DNA of 64,000 bases, taken from NCBI GenBank assembly GCA_937139405.1, contig CAKZPV010000003.1, positions 248,001 through 312,000 on the forward strand, read 5' to 3'. The DNA is from an uncultured Nitrospirota bacterium. Lineage in GTDB: Bacteria; Nitrospirota; Nitrospiria; Nitrospirales; UBA8639. The translations under genes were made by a program, and so were the position numbers. The notes beneath the pieces were generated by a model that saw nothing but the letters and a program-made list of their open reading frames with translations, did no database searches and had not been told where the DNA came from. Shown here in pieces: positions 8,511 through 18,291 of the stretch (its first letter is position 1; every line of letters starts with the position of its first letter).

Positions 8511-9402
8511 CTAACGTCTCTTTAATATTTTGACCTATGATCCTATAAAAAGCCCTCAGGATATATTCCTACGGGTTTACAAGGTGGCATTTAGGAATTA
8601 TTCAAGTCCCATTACCAGCATACTATAGAATGCAACCTCATCTTATTGTATGTGTCGGTGCCTCCTTCATTAAAGATAACTCTGACACAGCCAAACATCT
8701 TCAGTACATCAGATTGGAGATGATGATGTTTTGCCTCGATTGAGGCACGAGAATGCGCAATTTTCATCGGAAATATTTATAATGCGAGCTATCAATAAGG
8801 TTCTATGGGATAGGAGTTTGGGTAATTTATTAGTTGGCAAAGAAGCAAACAATTCAGCATGAGCCTTTCTGGAAAAGTTAAAGGAAATGTAGAGAAAGAA
8901 AACTTCAAAAAATTTTTTCTGATGTCAAATGAAAGAACAGTTGAAGTTATTTGCTGTTTTTGTTTTGATAGATCTATTCGATAGAAGAATGGATGATCAT
9001 TCTAATGAAATGTGAATAATTCTTTAATGTGAGTTAAGAATTCATAGCTTTTTGAGTGGGAACCGGTATTAAAAACTAGACTTGATCTGATGGCACTTCT
9101 CGAATCCTTATTTCAAAAAGTAAAAAACAGCTTTTTGTATGTAGTAAATTTATGCAAAACAAGTAAATTATTGAGTTTTTCTCTAACCAAGCATTAAGGG
9201 AAAAGCCAACTTTTTCCCAACATAGATGCGCCAAAGGAATCAGAGAAAAAATTTAATTAGGAAATCAGCTTTGCTCCAATGGTTGGTGTTCTGCAAAATC
9301 GATATTAGCTAGAAGATGTGGGCACGGGATATGGCTAGGGAATGAATTAATAGAATGGAAAAAATGAAAAAGTTCTTAATCTAATTCAAAGAAGGAGTTC
9401 CC
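8511..9402. other. 892-bp A/T-rich region without a gene
   Basis: Separates the divergent replication module (minus) and the Ig-like gene (plus). No credible ORF on either strand, no tRNA-like fold and no repeat array seen. It must contain promoters for both sides. The last 15 bases hold the AAGGAG ribosome binding site of the next gene. Confidence 0.5.
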
Positions 9403-10323
9403 GTGATATCTAAAGGAGAAAATAGAAAAATTTCAAATACATTAAAGTTTAATGTTATCACAATTGGAATAATTTTATTCACTCCATTTTTGTCTTTAGG
9501 TGCTAATGCACCTATGATCACGACTGCTCCAAATAAATTGCCAATAGGGGCCATCGACAAAGAATATCAGTTTAAATTAGAGGCTATAGGAGGGGTGGGA
9601 ACTCTTACTTGGAGCAAGACTAGTGGGAATTTGCCTCCTGGGTTAATCCTAGATAGTAATGGGTTAATTTTCGGAACACCGACAAACACTGTTGCCCCAA
9701 ATCCTCTTCCCGAAATTCAACCATATACTGTTGAAATTCAAGTTGCAGACTCCGCTCAAAATCCTAATACGGCCAAGCGTACTTTTGTCATGAACATTTA
9801 TAAGAATGAAGTGAAATTAAAGGCTGCGATTGATACTAAATGTTTTCTTGATCCTGGTGCTGCAGTGGCAATTGGTGACCTTTTTGAGAATTTGTCCGTT
9901 GGACCAACTGTGACTACCCAGCTATTTCGCTATAACTTAGCAACAGAAAAAGCGTCCTTCAATACTCCAGGACTAGGTATAGGTGCGGCATTTAGACTGT
10001 ACATGGATAACGATATGCTCGCCCCACCTGGTGCAGGAGGGGACAAAAACATACGTCGGATTAAACCAAAGTGTCGTGCCACAACTCTTGATACGTTTGG
10101 AGATGATACAGGGAGATTTAAGGCCTCATCAATAATGTCTTTTTCACCAGTCTTATTTGCATCGGTAGCTGAAACTGGGTCTCAAGAATTTAATGTTCAG
10201 CCGGCTTTTGTGGTGGGGTTCTTAAGGGATTTGATTAATATTGGTGTCGGGTTTAATCTCGCTGGACAAAACCAGGGAGAAGTTTTTCTGTTAATGGGTC
10301 TTGGGGCAGGTTTTAAATTTTAA
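9403..10323 (+). CDS. Exported protein with putative Ig-like domain and outer-membrane-like C-terminus
   Basis: 306 aa, GTG start 7 nt after GAAGGAG. Signal peptide about 1-36 (NVITIGIILFTPFLSLGANA). Residues about 37-130 match the putative Ig (He_PIG/cadherin-like) pattern: LPIGAIDKEYQFKLEAIGG, NLPPGLILDSNGLIFGTPT. The C-terminal half is a separate region rich in short beta strands. It ends GFLRDLINIGVGFNLAG.. MGLGAGFKF, with the terminal Phe typical of outer-membrane beta-barrel signals. It stands alone on the plus strand inside the element. The surface location is inferred; its role is unknown. Confidence 0.7.
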   Translation: MISKGENRKISNTLKFNVITIGIILFTPFLSLGANAPMITTAPNKLPIGAIDKEYQFKLEAIGGVGTLTWSKTSGNLPPGLILDSNGLIFGTPTNTVAPNPLPEIQPYTVEIQVADSAQNPNTAKRTFVMNIYKNEVKLKAAIDTKCFLDPGAAVAIGDLFENLSVGPTVTTQLFRYNLATEKASFNTPGLGIGAAFRLYMDNDMLAPPGAGGDKNIRRIKPKCRATTLDTFGDDTGRFKASSIMSFSPVLFASVAETGSQEFNVQPAFVVGFLRDLINIGVGFNLAGQNQGEVFLLMGLGAGFKF

Positions 10324-10686
10324 ACAAACTAGTATAATTTGAATTTTTCTGAAATCCTATCCAAGCGTCTACGGGCTATTTGTAAATTTCTTTACTAAAG
10401 AATTCTTGAATAAGACTTGTCAATTTAAGCTAATTTCTCTATTTAAGTTTGTTGTTGCCGAGTTCAAGTTTGGCTTTTAACTAGTTGTAGCAAAAAGAAC
10501 TGACCGCTTGTGTGTAAAATTCTGCAGTTATTTTCAAAAGTATTTAGCGGAGCAACGAAACGATAGAAAAGTAAAAAAGACCATTTACTTTGCAGAATGC
10601 CTAGATTTGGAATTGTTACGTAAGCTGGTTTTTGTAAATCCGTGCGATTGTAAATTGAACTTTTCAATTTGAAATACTGCCGAGGT
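10324..10686. other. Convergent intergenic region
   Basis: A/T-rich spacer between the converging Ig-like gene and FG-GAP lipoprotein. A short minus-strand frame exists (10464-10667) but shows no ribosome binding site or protein-like composition. No clear terminator hairpin found. Confidence 0.4.
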
Positions 10687-12114
10687 TTAGTTCATATTTT
10701 GGAAAATAAAAAGACGCCCTTTAGTTTCTTGGATTTGGAATTCCTCTTCCTCGTAGTAGAAACCGGGCACTATAACATCCAATAGGCCATCTCCATTAAA
10801 ATCTGTTGCATCAGGTATTCCAAACCACGCCTTGGGGGAATAAGTGCCTACGTTAAGGTTTTGGCGATGCAAGAACCCATCTTCCCCATTTCCGTACAAA
10901 ATTGAAAGGCCCTGAAATAGAGAATTATTTATAAGGATGTCTAATTTCCCATCAAGATCAAAATCCCCTGTTTGAATATGTCCGATAGTACCCATACGTA
11001 AAGGGGATTGTTCCACCGCCTCAATGAAAATATCATCTTTTATTGAAAATGGTTCTATGGGGTCAAAATTTCCTTCTCCATCACTTAGGAGGATAGAAAT
11101 TTTCTTTTCTCCTCGAATGATAACATCATCCTTTTTGTCGCCGTTAAAGTCCCCAGTTGTTATACTTAAAGGAGTGATGGTTCCCAAGGGTAATACATGG
11201 TTTGTGAAACTTTTATCCCCATTACTCAGAAGAAATGTTAGCTTAGCTTGAGAGTTTTCTCTCCCATCCGCACTTAGTACAACACCATCAAGAGTATCAT
11301 CGTTATCAAAGTGACCCATTGATACTGATTGGTTTTTAAAGCCTCCAACTTTGTAAGGAATGGGGGAGAGGTTCCCATCACCTTTACCCCAAAATATTTC
11401 AACTGAAGAAGAATCTTCATTCAAATTTCCACAAAGTATGTCAGGAAAATTATCTTGGTTGAAGTCTCCTATCACTATTTTAAAGGGAAATCCAAGAACA
11501 GGTGAAAAACTATTATGAATTCTAAAATTTCCGTAACCATCATTCAAAAGAACCGTTATTCTCCCTGGAGGTATTCTGCCTAGATCATTTGTGAATTGAT
11601 TGAGGTTTATTTCATTTTGTTGAAAAATTTCTTTTTCGTCCCTCCAAGGTTTGACGTTTATTTCCCTCGCGTTAGTGCTGACAATAACAATATCCTCCCA
11701 CCCATCAAGGTTAAGGTCGGCTGTTTGGGAAAATGCGACAGACCTACCTCCTGGAAATTCAACTGGAGTTAAAAAGGTACCTTTTCCAATGTCCTCGCCA
11801 TAAACAATGGTAACCGAACCAGCTTTTTCATTTTCATCACTATAAGTGATATCGCCCTGAGTAGTAATGGCGAAATCCATAATAGGCCCCTCGTCAAACT
11901 TGCCTGTAGCTACAGATGTTGGCATAAAAACATTTGTAACACGCGGGACTATCATTAAATGAAAAGAACTTTTTTCACTGGACGGCGGTAAATTGTTATT
12001 TATCTTTAGTGGGGTTTTGTCATCGAATGAGATAGTAGTGCAACCAGACAAACTTAAAAAGATCAGAAGCAGGCATCTAGTGAGAATTGTGTTGTATTCT
12101 TCCCGGCCTCTCAT
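10687..12114 (-). CDS. FG-GAP/VCBS repeat lipoprotein
   Basis: About 475 aa. The start chosen is the ATG at 12114, which overlaps the stop of the preceding protease gene (ATGA), giving translational coupling. It puts a lipoprotein signal at the front: TRCLLLIFLSLSGC. The rest is a series of FG-GAP/VCBS-type repeats with calcium-loop motifs: ADLNLDGWEDIVI, GDFNQDNFPDILCG, GHFDNDDTLDGVV, GDFNGDKKDDVII, GDFDLDGKLDILI, TDFNGDGLLDVIV. These fold as a beta-propeller, usually extracellular and involved in binding. It is the last gene of the lipase-protease-propeller run and is probably lipid-anchored. The ligand is unknown. Confidence 0.8.
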   Translation of the reverse strand: MRGREEYNTILTRCLLLIFLSLSGCTTISFDDKTPLKINNNLPPSSEKSSFHLMIVPRVTNVFMPTSVATGKFDEGPIMDFAITTQGDITYSDENEKAGSVTIVYGEDIGKGTFLTPVEFPGGRSVAFSQTADLNLDGWEDIVIVSTNAREINVKPWRDEKEIFQQNEINLNQFTNDLGRIPPGRITVLLNDGYGNFRIHNSFSPVLGFPFKIVIGDFNQDNFPDILCGNLNEDSSSVEIFWGKGDGNLSPIPYKVGGFKNQSVSMGHFDNDDTLDGVVLSADGRENSQAKLTFLLSNGDKSFTNHVLPLGTITPLSITTGDFNGDKKDDVIIRGEKKISILLSDGEGNFDPIEPFSIKDDIFIEAVEQSPLRMGTIGHIQTGDFDLDGKLDILINNSLFQGLSILYGNGEDGFLHRQNLNVGTYSPKAWFGIPDATDFNGDGLLDVIVPGFYYEEEEFQIQETKGRLFIFQNMN

Positions 12115-13436
12115 TGTGTTATCAGGATAATTCCTGCCTCCTTTGGATTTCCATTGACTTTCCATGTTAGGTGGATCTTCACTGAAGGAATCTCCAAGGA
12201 TTCTAATGAGTTTTCGGTGAAATCATATTTTTCCTTAAGCATTTGCTTGAGCCGACTACTCAAGGGGTAGGGGAATATTCCTTTTTTAGCCATGTAATTT
12301 TGGTTGGTCACGACATAATCATACTCTAATTTTATTCCTATATTTTCTGAGTCCTGAGGATTCATGGTATTAGGAAGTTTTTTCTTCCCATCTATTTGGC
12401 TAGGAATGATCGTCCAACCAGGATATATCGTTGCCTCAATTTTTTCGGGGTGATATTGTTGAGGAAAACTTTTTATGACTTTAAAAAGCATTTGGATCAT
12501 GTCTGGTTGACCTGAAAATTTAAAGGATTGAAATTCAGGTATAACCTGAGCTCCCTCTTTGAAAAATTCCTGTACTGTCTTCAGCTCGATAATCTTTTTT
12601 TCAAGTTGCTCGAAACGTGCTTTTACACTAGGGGGTAATGGCGTATCGGGATTATTTTCATATTGTTCAAACCTGTCAATGACTTCTTCCACCGCGGTAG
12701 CACGAAGAGCCATATTGATAAAATCTGTAGCTACATTAATAGGAATTCCAAATCCAACTTTAGTGCTTCCGTGTTTTCCCCCAATGATAATCCCAACCAC
12801 AGCTCCTTCTTCATTGAAGATTGGGCCTCCACTATCACCTTCATCAAAGTTAAAATCAACTCTAAAAAAACCTAAATGTTCTGGGTCAAAAGCACTATTT
12901 ACCTTACCATGATACAAGTTGTGAATATCTCCTTTTGTCCCGAACCCTATGCCCTTAAGGGCGTTGCCAGCTCCTAACGTATCAGAATCACCAATTTTTA
13001 GCTTTTTGGGAGTCTCACTGCTTACTCTAAGTATTGCTAAATCACGTTGATCATCCTGGTAAAGAACAATCGCTTTATCACCATCCTTTTCTAATTTTTT
13101 CGTTTGTTTATTGAATCTCCTAACCCATACTTCCCTTTGTAGTCCGGTTAAATCGGAAAAATCTCCTGAAGTATTTCTCCATGAAAAATGATTTCCGACA
13201 ACATGACCCGCAGTTAAGATATATCCATTTTCATTAATGACGAACCCGGTACCCCTTCGTGGATCTGTAGTACCATCTAGTGAGGTGCCGGTTACCTTAA
13301 TTAAAACAACTGCTTCTCTATTAGCAACTAAAAGTGGATCATCTTTTTTTAGTGTGCCTTCCGCCATAACGGACTGCGGAATAAAAATTAGGCAGAAACA
13401 AAAAAAGATACTTTGTAGGTGAAGGGGGAAATGCAT
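12111..13436 (-). CDS. Exported trypsin-like serine protease (DegP/HtrA-like protease domain)
   Basis: 441 aa with an N-terminal signal (SIFFCFCLIFIPQSVMA). The catalytic triad is visible: His in GYILTAGHVVG, Asp in DQRDLAILRV, Ser in DEGDSGGPIFN. VGFGIPINVA closes the chymotrypsin-like domain near residue 240. The remaining 200 residues have no PDZ motif that I can see; they contain a charged helix (KARFEQLEKKIIELKTVQ) and an unknown beta-rich domain. It starts 14 bp after the lipase gene stop and overlaps the propeller lipoprotein by 4 nt, so the three are one operon. The substrate is unknown. Confidence 0.85.
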   Translation of the reverse strand: MHFPLHLQSIFFCFCLIFIPQSVMAEGTLKKDDPLLVANREAVVLIKVTGTSLDGTTDPRRGTGFVINENGYILTAGHVVGNHFSWRNTSGDFSDLTGLQREVWVRRFNKQTKKLEKDGDKAIVLYQDDQRDLAILRVSSETPKKLKIGDSDTLGAGNALKGIGFGTKGDIHNLYHGKVNSAFDPEHLGFFRVDFNFDEGDSGGPIFNEEGAVVGIIIGGKHGSTKVGFGIPINVATDFINMALRATAVEEVIDRFEQYENNPDTPLPPSVKARFEQLEKKIIELKTVQEFFKEGAQVIPEFQSFKFSGQPDMIQMLFKVIKSFPQQYHPEKIEATIYPGWTIIPSQIDGKKKLPNTMNPQDSENIGIKLEYDYVVTNQNYMAKKGIFPYPLSSRLKQMLKEKYDFTENSLESLEIPSVKIHLTWKVNGNPKEAGIILITQ

Positions 13437-13450
13437 GAAATTTAGTTTTT

Positions 13451-14998
13451 TTATTTCTTCAATGCGGGGATTCCGACAAAATAGTCTTCATAAAGTCCTA
13501 ACCCTGGAATGTTAACCTTAATTTGAAATGTATCGAGCCCTTCCGGGACAACATACTTTCCTATATATGACCCTGTTCCAATTTCGCTGACTGGTATGGG
13601 AGAGATGAGTTCTCCATTTGAAAAATTTAGCCATGCTTCAACATTAACATTCCTTATTGGTATGGAAGACTTGGCAAGAAGTTTAATCTTCAGGTCATGC
13701 TCTCTTCCTGATTCCTGGTAAGGTGGCGCCGTAATATTGATACTTTCCAACAAAATTTTCTTTTTTGATTTCGTAATTACCTCTCTTGCTTTAGAAAAGG
13801 CAAATTTATCAATATCAGAAGTACTATCAATTAGGCGACGCCTTAGTGTGGTTGTTACCACACTATCATTGTATATGGTCGCATGCTTTCGTGTGGCAGG
13901 ATAAGCATCCAATTTTCCTATAAGAGTGCTACTCCATTCTGGTACCGTACCGTCCCCTGGGAAATCCTTCCATTTTATTGGTTTCCCCGAAATCTTATCC
14001 AAATAGACTCTTGATACTGTTGGTACTAGATCGCCAGCAATGTTGACATATTTTACTTCCTTGGGAATAGTGGTCTTCACTAGATTATGAATTTTGCCTG
14101 CGTTTTTTAATGCTTTCTCTAAAAACTCTTTTCTCGGCGACTTTAAATATTCATCGGGGGACCATTTATACTTCAACCAATGAGATGCTTCTACTAATTT
14201 TATTGGTTTTTTTAAGGGTTGTGGATGCTTTGGGTGGCCTAAAATGCAACAATTTTCGTATCCAGCCAATAGTTCATATACGGAAGGAAAAGAAAAAATA
14301 ACTCGTTTAACCACATCTTCGCCGCCGACAATAAAGTTACCCAATCCACCCAATCCTGTAAGAAAACTTCTAAAGGCCTCCAGAGAACCTAACAATGGTG
14401 TTCCCATCGTTATCAATTGACCGATGCTTTTAGAGCCCTCCAAGTTTTGAATATAAATTCTTGCAACCAGCCCTCCCATACTATGGGCCAGAATTGTGAA
14501 TTTTTTGTTTGCAAATTTCGGATTTCCCCCTTTTAAGTTATCTACAAACTCTTTGAGCATTTTTGCAGAATAATAATTACTTCTTCGCCAGTCGTAGGGG
14601 AAAATAAAAAGGTCTGTTCCCTTTTGGAATCCAAGATCTGTTAGGATTTTTATAAGTCCGTCGTATTGCTTGAATTTGAAAGGGCCAAAAACCTGAATGC
14701 TATCGAGAAGGCCCATCGGTTTTAGCTGTGTTTTATCTGTATTTAAGGAGAGTTCTAAATCCGAAAAGCGACTAATCATATTTCCAATATTACCCCAAAC
14801 TATTTCCTTATCATCTCCGAGTTTTGATCCTAGAATCCCTGGAATAATTATTACTGGATCCTTTACCTCTGCCCAAACCTGAATTGTGGGTGATAAAATT
14901 AATGATACAAAAAAGGCAACACATAAATGCCGCATATTCTTGCAAATTGTGCTTGTTTTTTTTATTGAAAAAGAGGATGAAAAATTACAATTTCTCAT
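13451..14998 (-). CDS. Exported lecithin:cholesterol acyltransferase-like lipase
   Basis: 515 aa. Signal peptide after a 21-residue leader (MRHLCVAFFVSLILSPTIQVWA); the start at 14998 is supported by AGGATT just upstream. Family signatures: VIIIPGILGSKL at the front (oxyanion region), FIFPYDWRRS, and the nucleophile elbow LAHSMGGLVARIYIQ. FPGDGTVPEWSS supplies the likely acidic residue and TRKHATIYND the catalytic His. The C-terminal 100 residues look like an added beta domain. The LCAT/PGAP1-like group hydrolyses or transfers acyl chains of phospholipids. First gene of the lipase-protease-propeller operon. Confidence 0.85.
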   Translation of the reverse strand: MRNCNFSSSFSIKKTSTICKNMRHLCVAFFVSLILSPTIQVWAEVKDPVIIIPGILGSKLGDDKEIVWGNIGNMISRFSDLELSLNTDKTQLKPMGLLDSIQVFGPFKFKQYDGLIKILTDLGFQKGTDLFIFPYDWRRSNYYSAKMLKEFVDNLKGGNPKFANKKFTILAHSMGGLVARIYIQNLEGSKSIGQLITMGTPLLGSLEAFRSFLTGLGGLGNFIVGGEDVVKRVIFSFPSVYELLAGYENCCILGHPKHPQPLKKPIKLVEASHWLKYKWSPDEYLKSPRKEFLEKALKNAGKIHNLVKTTIPKEVKYVNIAGDLVPTVSRVYLDKISGKPIKWKDFPGDGTVPEWSSTLIGKLDAYPATRKHATIYNDSVVTTTLRRRLIDSTSDIDKFAFSKAREVITKSKKKILLESINITAPPYQESGREHDLKIKLLAKSSIPIRNVNVEAWLNFSNGELISPIPVSEIGTGSYIGKYVVPEGLDTFQIKVNIPGLGLYEDYFVGIPALKK

Positions 14999-15187
14999 AA
15001 TCCTAGTTCTCCTAAATTCAATTAAAAAATAACGATTCTAATGAGCCTATTGAAATTAATAGAAAAATAAATCTCATAATTTATTCGGACCTTTATGCTC
15101 AAGAATGTGTTTTTAAATAGGTAATTAAATAATTCAAATATTCACAAAAATCAGCCAATATATTTACGTAGTTTTTGGATATTGATT

Positions 15188-16156
15188 TTATTTTGTTATA
15201 TTTTTCGAATACAAAATCTTTTTAAGAAACTGTAAAATATCATTTCGTTTTTTTTCTGAAGGATTGCCAGGCTGATTTTCCACATATTCCCCTATCAATG
15301 TTGAGTGGGCATTGGGTTTATTTTTGACTTTGTATTCTTTCTTTTCAATTTGACCGTCAAGGAAATGAGTTCCAAACATATCCTTCATGCGGTCAAATTT
15401 TTCTTTCCTCGCAATGCAATCATCTTCGAATCGTGTTCCATAAATTAGAACTCCATCATTTTTCACTCTCGTTTGAGCATTAAATAATTCTTCATTCGAT
15501 AGGGAAAGGTCCCTCTTGTCATATTCCGTACTCCAAAACATAAAGGGTAGGGTAGGTTGTGCTACAACTAATGCACGGATTTGAGAATTATCCAATAAGG
15601 CTAATGGGATTCCTCCGGTCAAACACATTCCAATAACCCCAATTGATTGTTCAGGGTGTTCCTCTTCAATCCAGCCCACAACTTTTCGAAGCCAATGGGT
15701 AATGGGACGAGTTGAGGCTTTTTTAGTTTCAATCCGTCCATCCTGATAATCATAGGCAATCCATTCTTCCTTTTCACTCCATTCTCCGCTAAAAAAGTAG
15801 TTCCACAAACCCGAAGAAGTGCTTTCTTCATTTTCTTTTCCGAAAAGTAAAGGAACATAAACGGTAAAATCTCTCTTTAAATCGTTAGCATATGCCAAAG
15901 TTTTTGGATTTAAACCTGGAAGTTCGTGAAGGAGAAGGACCGGAGGCTTGGGAAACCCCTCGTCTTTAAAAATAAAAACCTTATGCTGCACGTGTCCATC
16001 TGGACCTGAAATTAAGATCCACGGCAAAGAGATTTCTTCATTTTTTTTACTCTCTGATTTCGAAATAGGCAAGCACTTAACTAAGTCAACTACGCCGCAT
16101 CCGATAAAAAACATACCCATAGAAAGGGTTGTTAAGAGTCTAAGGAAGTGCGTCAT
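15188..16156 (-). CDS. Dienelactone hydrolase-like lipoprotein
   Basis: 322 aa. Lipoprotein signal with lipobox FIGCG. Alpha/beta hydrolase of the dienelactone hydrolase type: PVLLLHELPGLNP (oxyanion loop), GVIGMCLTGGIPLAL with Cys as nucleophile (GxCxGG). A late His (NAHSTLIGEY) would complete the triad. Located 189 bp upstream of the LCAT-like gene on the same strand, so it may share expression with it. Cytoplasmic dienelactone hydrolases are common; a lipid-anchored copy is less so. Substrate unknown. Confidence 0.75.
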   Translation of the reverse strand: MTHFLRLLTTLSMGMFFIGCGVVDLVKCLPISKSESKKNEEISLPWILISGPDGHVQHKVFIFKDEGFPKPPVLLLHELPGLNPKTLAYANDLKRDFTVYVPLLFGKENEESTSSGLWNYFFSGEWSEKEEWIAYDYQDGRIETKKASTRPITHWLRKVVGWIEEEHPEQSIGVIGMCLTGGIPLALLDNSQIRALVVAQPTLPFMFWSTEYDKRDLSLSNEELFNAQTRVKNDGVLIYGTRFEDDCIARKEKFDRMKDMFGTHFLDGQIEKKEYKVKNKPNAHSTLIGEYVENQPGNPSEKKRNDILQFLKKILYSKNITK

Positions 16157-16969
16157 AAGAGGGCACTTTACATTTCTGGAATCCTAAATCTGTTCTTAAT
16201 TATTGTCTGGCTTTATAAATTGTGGATTATCCCGATTTCCTAATCCTTTAATTCCCAAGTGTATTCCCCATTCCTTGGGGCTTGATATATAAAGTGCGTT
16301 TTATTGGAATATTCCTATTTTTACAAGGTTATGAGTCTTTACCAGAAAAGTCCCCAAAAAGGTTTATGGTTTTGTGTTTCAAGGAACTCTGAAGGAGTAT
16401 AGGAAAGGTCTTGAAATACATCAAGGATCAATTGTGAAGTATATTACTTCCGATGTTATTTTAATTTTCCCTTTCTATTATTTTTATTAATTGGAATACT
16501 TTGATATTTTTTTTACTGATATACCTATTTCTCGTGAAATATTAATAAGCTTTGCTCAGGGCACTCTTTCTTGATGTTTTATTTCCTCTGCAAATCTTTA
16601 CATATGCTTACTGGCTATATTGGGGCTACAATATATTGCCGATTAGAGAGTGCTTGAAAAATATTTTAAAATCTCCTGAGAGTTGTCCTTCAGTTATGTT
16701 CCATACCTCTTGGAAGAAAACGAGTAATGACATCATCTACAATTCTAGGACAACTTTCTTGGCTGTTATATATAATGATAAGGTTTCATGAAGAGTAGAT
16801 TGCCGGAACTGGATTAGAGTGAAATATATAAAAAGGCCTTGCTACAACTAAGAGGCAAGCTCAATTCAAAAAAAGGAGAATTCTTTTGACTATTATAGGC
16901 AGGTGAAGAATTTAGGTGTTGTCGGGGAGGACAGAGAGCAACAGGGTTCATCTTTAACTTTTTTTCGGT
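16157..16969. other. A/T-rich region without a gene, near the element's right end
   Basis: Roughly 800 bp with no ORF that has both a normal start and a ribosome binding site; a 79-codon TTG-started frame at 16552-16791 is not convincing. No tRNA-like sequence. An integrase might be expected here but none is present, so it should lie beyond the left window edge. Confidence 0.45.
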
Positions 16970-17014
16970 TTTTGTCACGGTTGGAATTCAAAAATCACGA
17001 ATTTTGTCACGGTT
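16970..17014. repeat. Two direct repeats of TTTTGTCACGGTT beside the attachment site
   Basis: Exact 13-bp copies at 16970-16982 and 17002-17014, a 32-bp period (about three helical turns), 120-160 bp from the tRNA-Pro fragment. Spacing and location suit arm-type sites for a tyrosine recombinase or excisionase; this is inference. Confidence 0.45.
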
Positions 17015-17077
17015 AGACCAAGCTACATAGGGCTACAACAAACAACCTGGAACAACGATTTGCCTTGTCATTATTGA

Positions 17078-17103
17078 TGATTCTATGGTATGCCATGGTA
17101 TCA
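17078..17103. repeat. Imperfect inverted repeat next to the tRNA fragment
   Basis: TGATTCTATGG - TATG - CCATGGTATCA: 9 of 11 positions pair. It lies 30 bp left of the tRNA-Pro fragment, a place where recombinase or excisionase sites are often found. Confidence 0.35.
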
Positions 17104-17132
17104 TGTTGACTGGGGTTGCAAAGTATGATCAC

Positions 17133-17180
<48 letters not shown>

Positions 17181-17288
17181 TAATTTTTAAAATACAGTTG
17201 AAAATAAGCAATGAATTCGAGTGAAAAACATGCAGATGTTTTTCTCTTCCTTTATTTCAATATTTTCCCTTCTTTCTCTTGCTTGCAT

Positions 17289-17365
17289 GCGCCCGTAGCT
17301 CAGTTGGATAGAGCATCGGCCTTCTAAGCCGGTGGCCGCAGGTTCGAATCCTGCCGGGCGCGCCA
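17289..17365 (+). tRNA. tRNA-Arg (anticodon UCU)
   Basis: Full cloverleaf: acceptor GCGCCCG/CGGGCGC, D-arm GCTC...GAGC, anticodon stem TCGGC/GCCGG with loop CTTCTAA (anticodon TCT at 34-36), T-arm GCAGG-TTCGAAT-CCTGC, discriminator G and encoded CCA. It lies 110 bp after the tRNA-Pro fragment, so the uninterrupted chromosome probably had a tRNA-Pro/tRNA-Arg pair. Reads AGA/AGG codons. Confidence 0.97.
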
Positions 17366-17582
17366 TCTTTTCAACAACTTGTGTCTTTTTTCCTTTGGTT
17401 CATCCGAGCCACTCCCAGTTCACTCCTAGTTTTGGTCTCAATCCCAGATCTACCACAATCGCACTCTGTCACAATCAAAACGCTTACGTACCTGGTAATT
17501 AGTAGGGAGATTTCAGCACTCTATCCTACTCAATCACTCCTGGTCTTCGGGGGGTAGGTTGGGGCTTAACCACCCGCCTTGA

Positions 17583-18020
17583 TCATGAGAAAGGATCCTT
17601 GGCTGTCTGCACAAGATTTTGAAAAATGTGGTCGAGGGCTTTTTTTGTCGCCAGACCCTTATCGTGGCGTATATCAAAAAAAACAGCATTTTTTGAAATG
17701 GTACTTTTTTTCACGCAGTTGGCAACCTGACATCCTATAACAATCCTTTGAAAGATATCGTAGACAGTAACAGTATACGATGAGCTCAAATCTTTAAAGT
17801 CAAAGGTTTCTGCCCCACGTCCCTGACCACGACATCTGTATTTGACCCTCGTTCCTACTGAAAAGGCTGTCATCGAACAAGTACTCTCATCCAAGTATGA
17901 GGAGAGGAAACCAATAGTGTCTTGAAAAGACGGTTCGCTCGATTGCGCTTGGAGCGGTGAACCTGGACAGAGTAAAAGGCCTAAAGCCAGCCCGATAATA
18001 TTTCTTCGAATGGTCAACAT
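17583..18020 (-). CDS. Exported protein of unknown function
   Basis: About 145 aa. The ATG at 18020 is preferred over an upstream TTG because AGGAGG stands 6 nt before it. Signal peptide RRNIIGLALGLLLCPGSPLQAQ. The mature part has four Cys (TCSM, YRCRG, GCQVANC) and reads as a small beta-rich periplasmic domain. No family recognised. Single gene between the tRNA and the DUF1353 gene. Confidence 0.65.
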   Translation of the reverse strand: MLTIRRNIIGLALGLLLCPGSPLQAQSSEPSFQDTIGFLSSYLDESTCSMTAFSVGTRVKYRCRGQGRGAETFDFKDLSSSYTVTVYDIFQRIVIGCQVANCVKKSTISKNAVFFDIRHDKGLATKKALDHIFQNLVQTAKDPFS

Positions 18021-18291
18021 GTGCAACCTCCTGAACAGGTAGGACCTACCTGACCGAAAAACTTATACAGGATATTCTATCCCATGCGGTTTCTGTTGAC
18101 CATGACAAGACAGTCCTAGGGCCCAACCATCCAGTTGCTGGAATGGGGCAAGCAGGCGGTGAACAAGCTGCCCGAGGCGAATGCCTAGTCTTACATCCTA
18201 AGCCTTCTATTTCTTTTATTAAATAGATTTCGTAGGGTATCCACCATAGTTGTTGGCTTACTACCCTATTACCTCAATCGGGAGGTTACGC

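Noticed and set aside
16552-16791. 79-aa TTG-started frame near the element end
   Set aside because: No ribosome binding site and A/T-driven composition.
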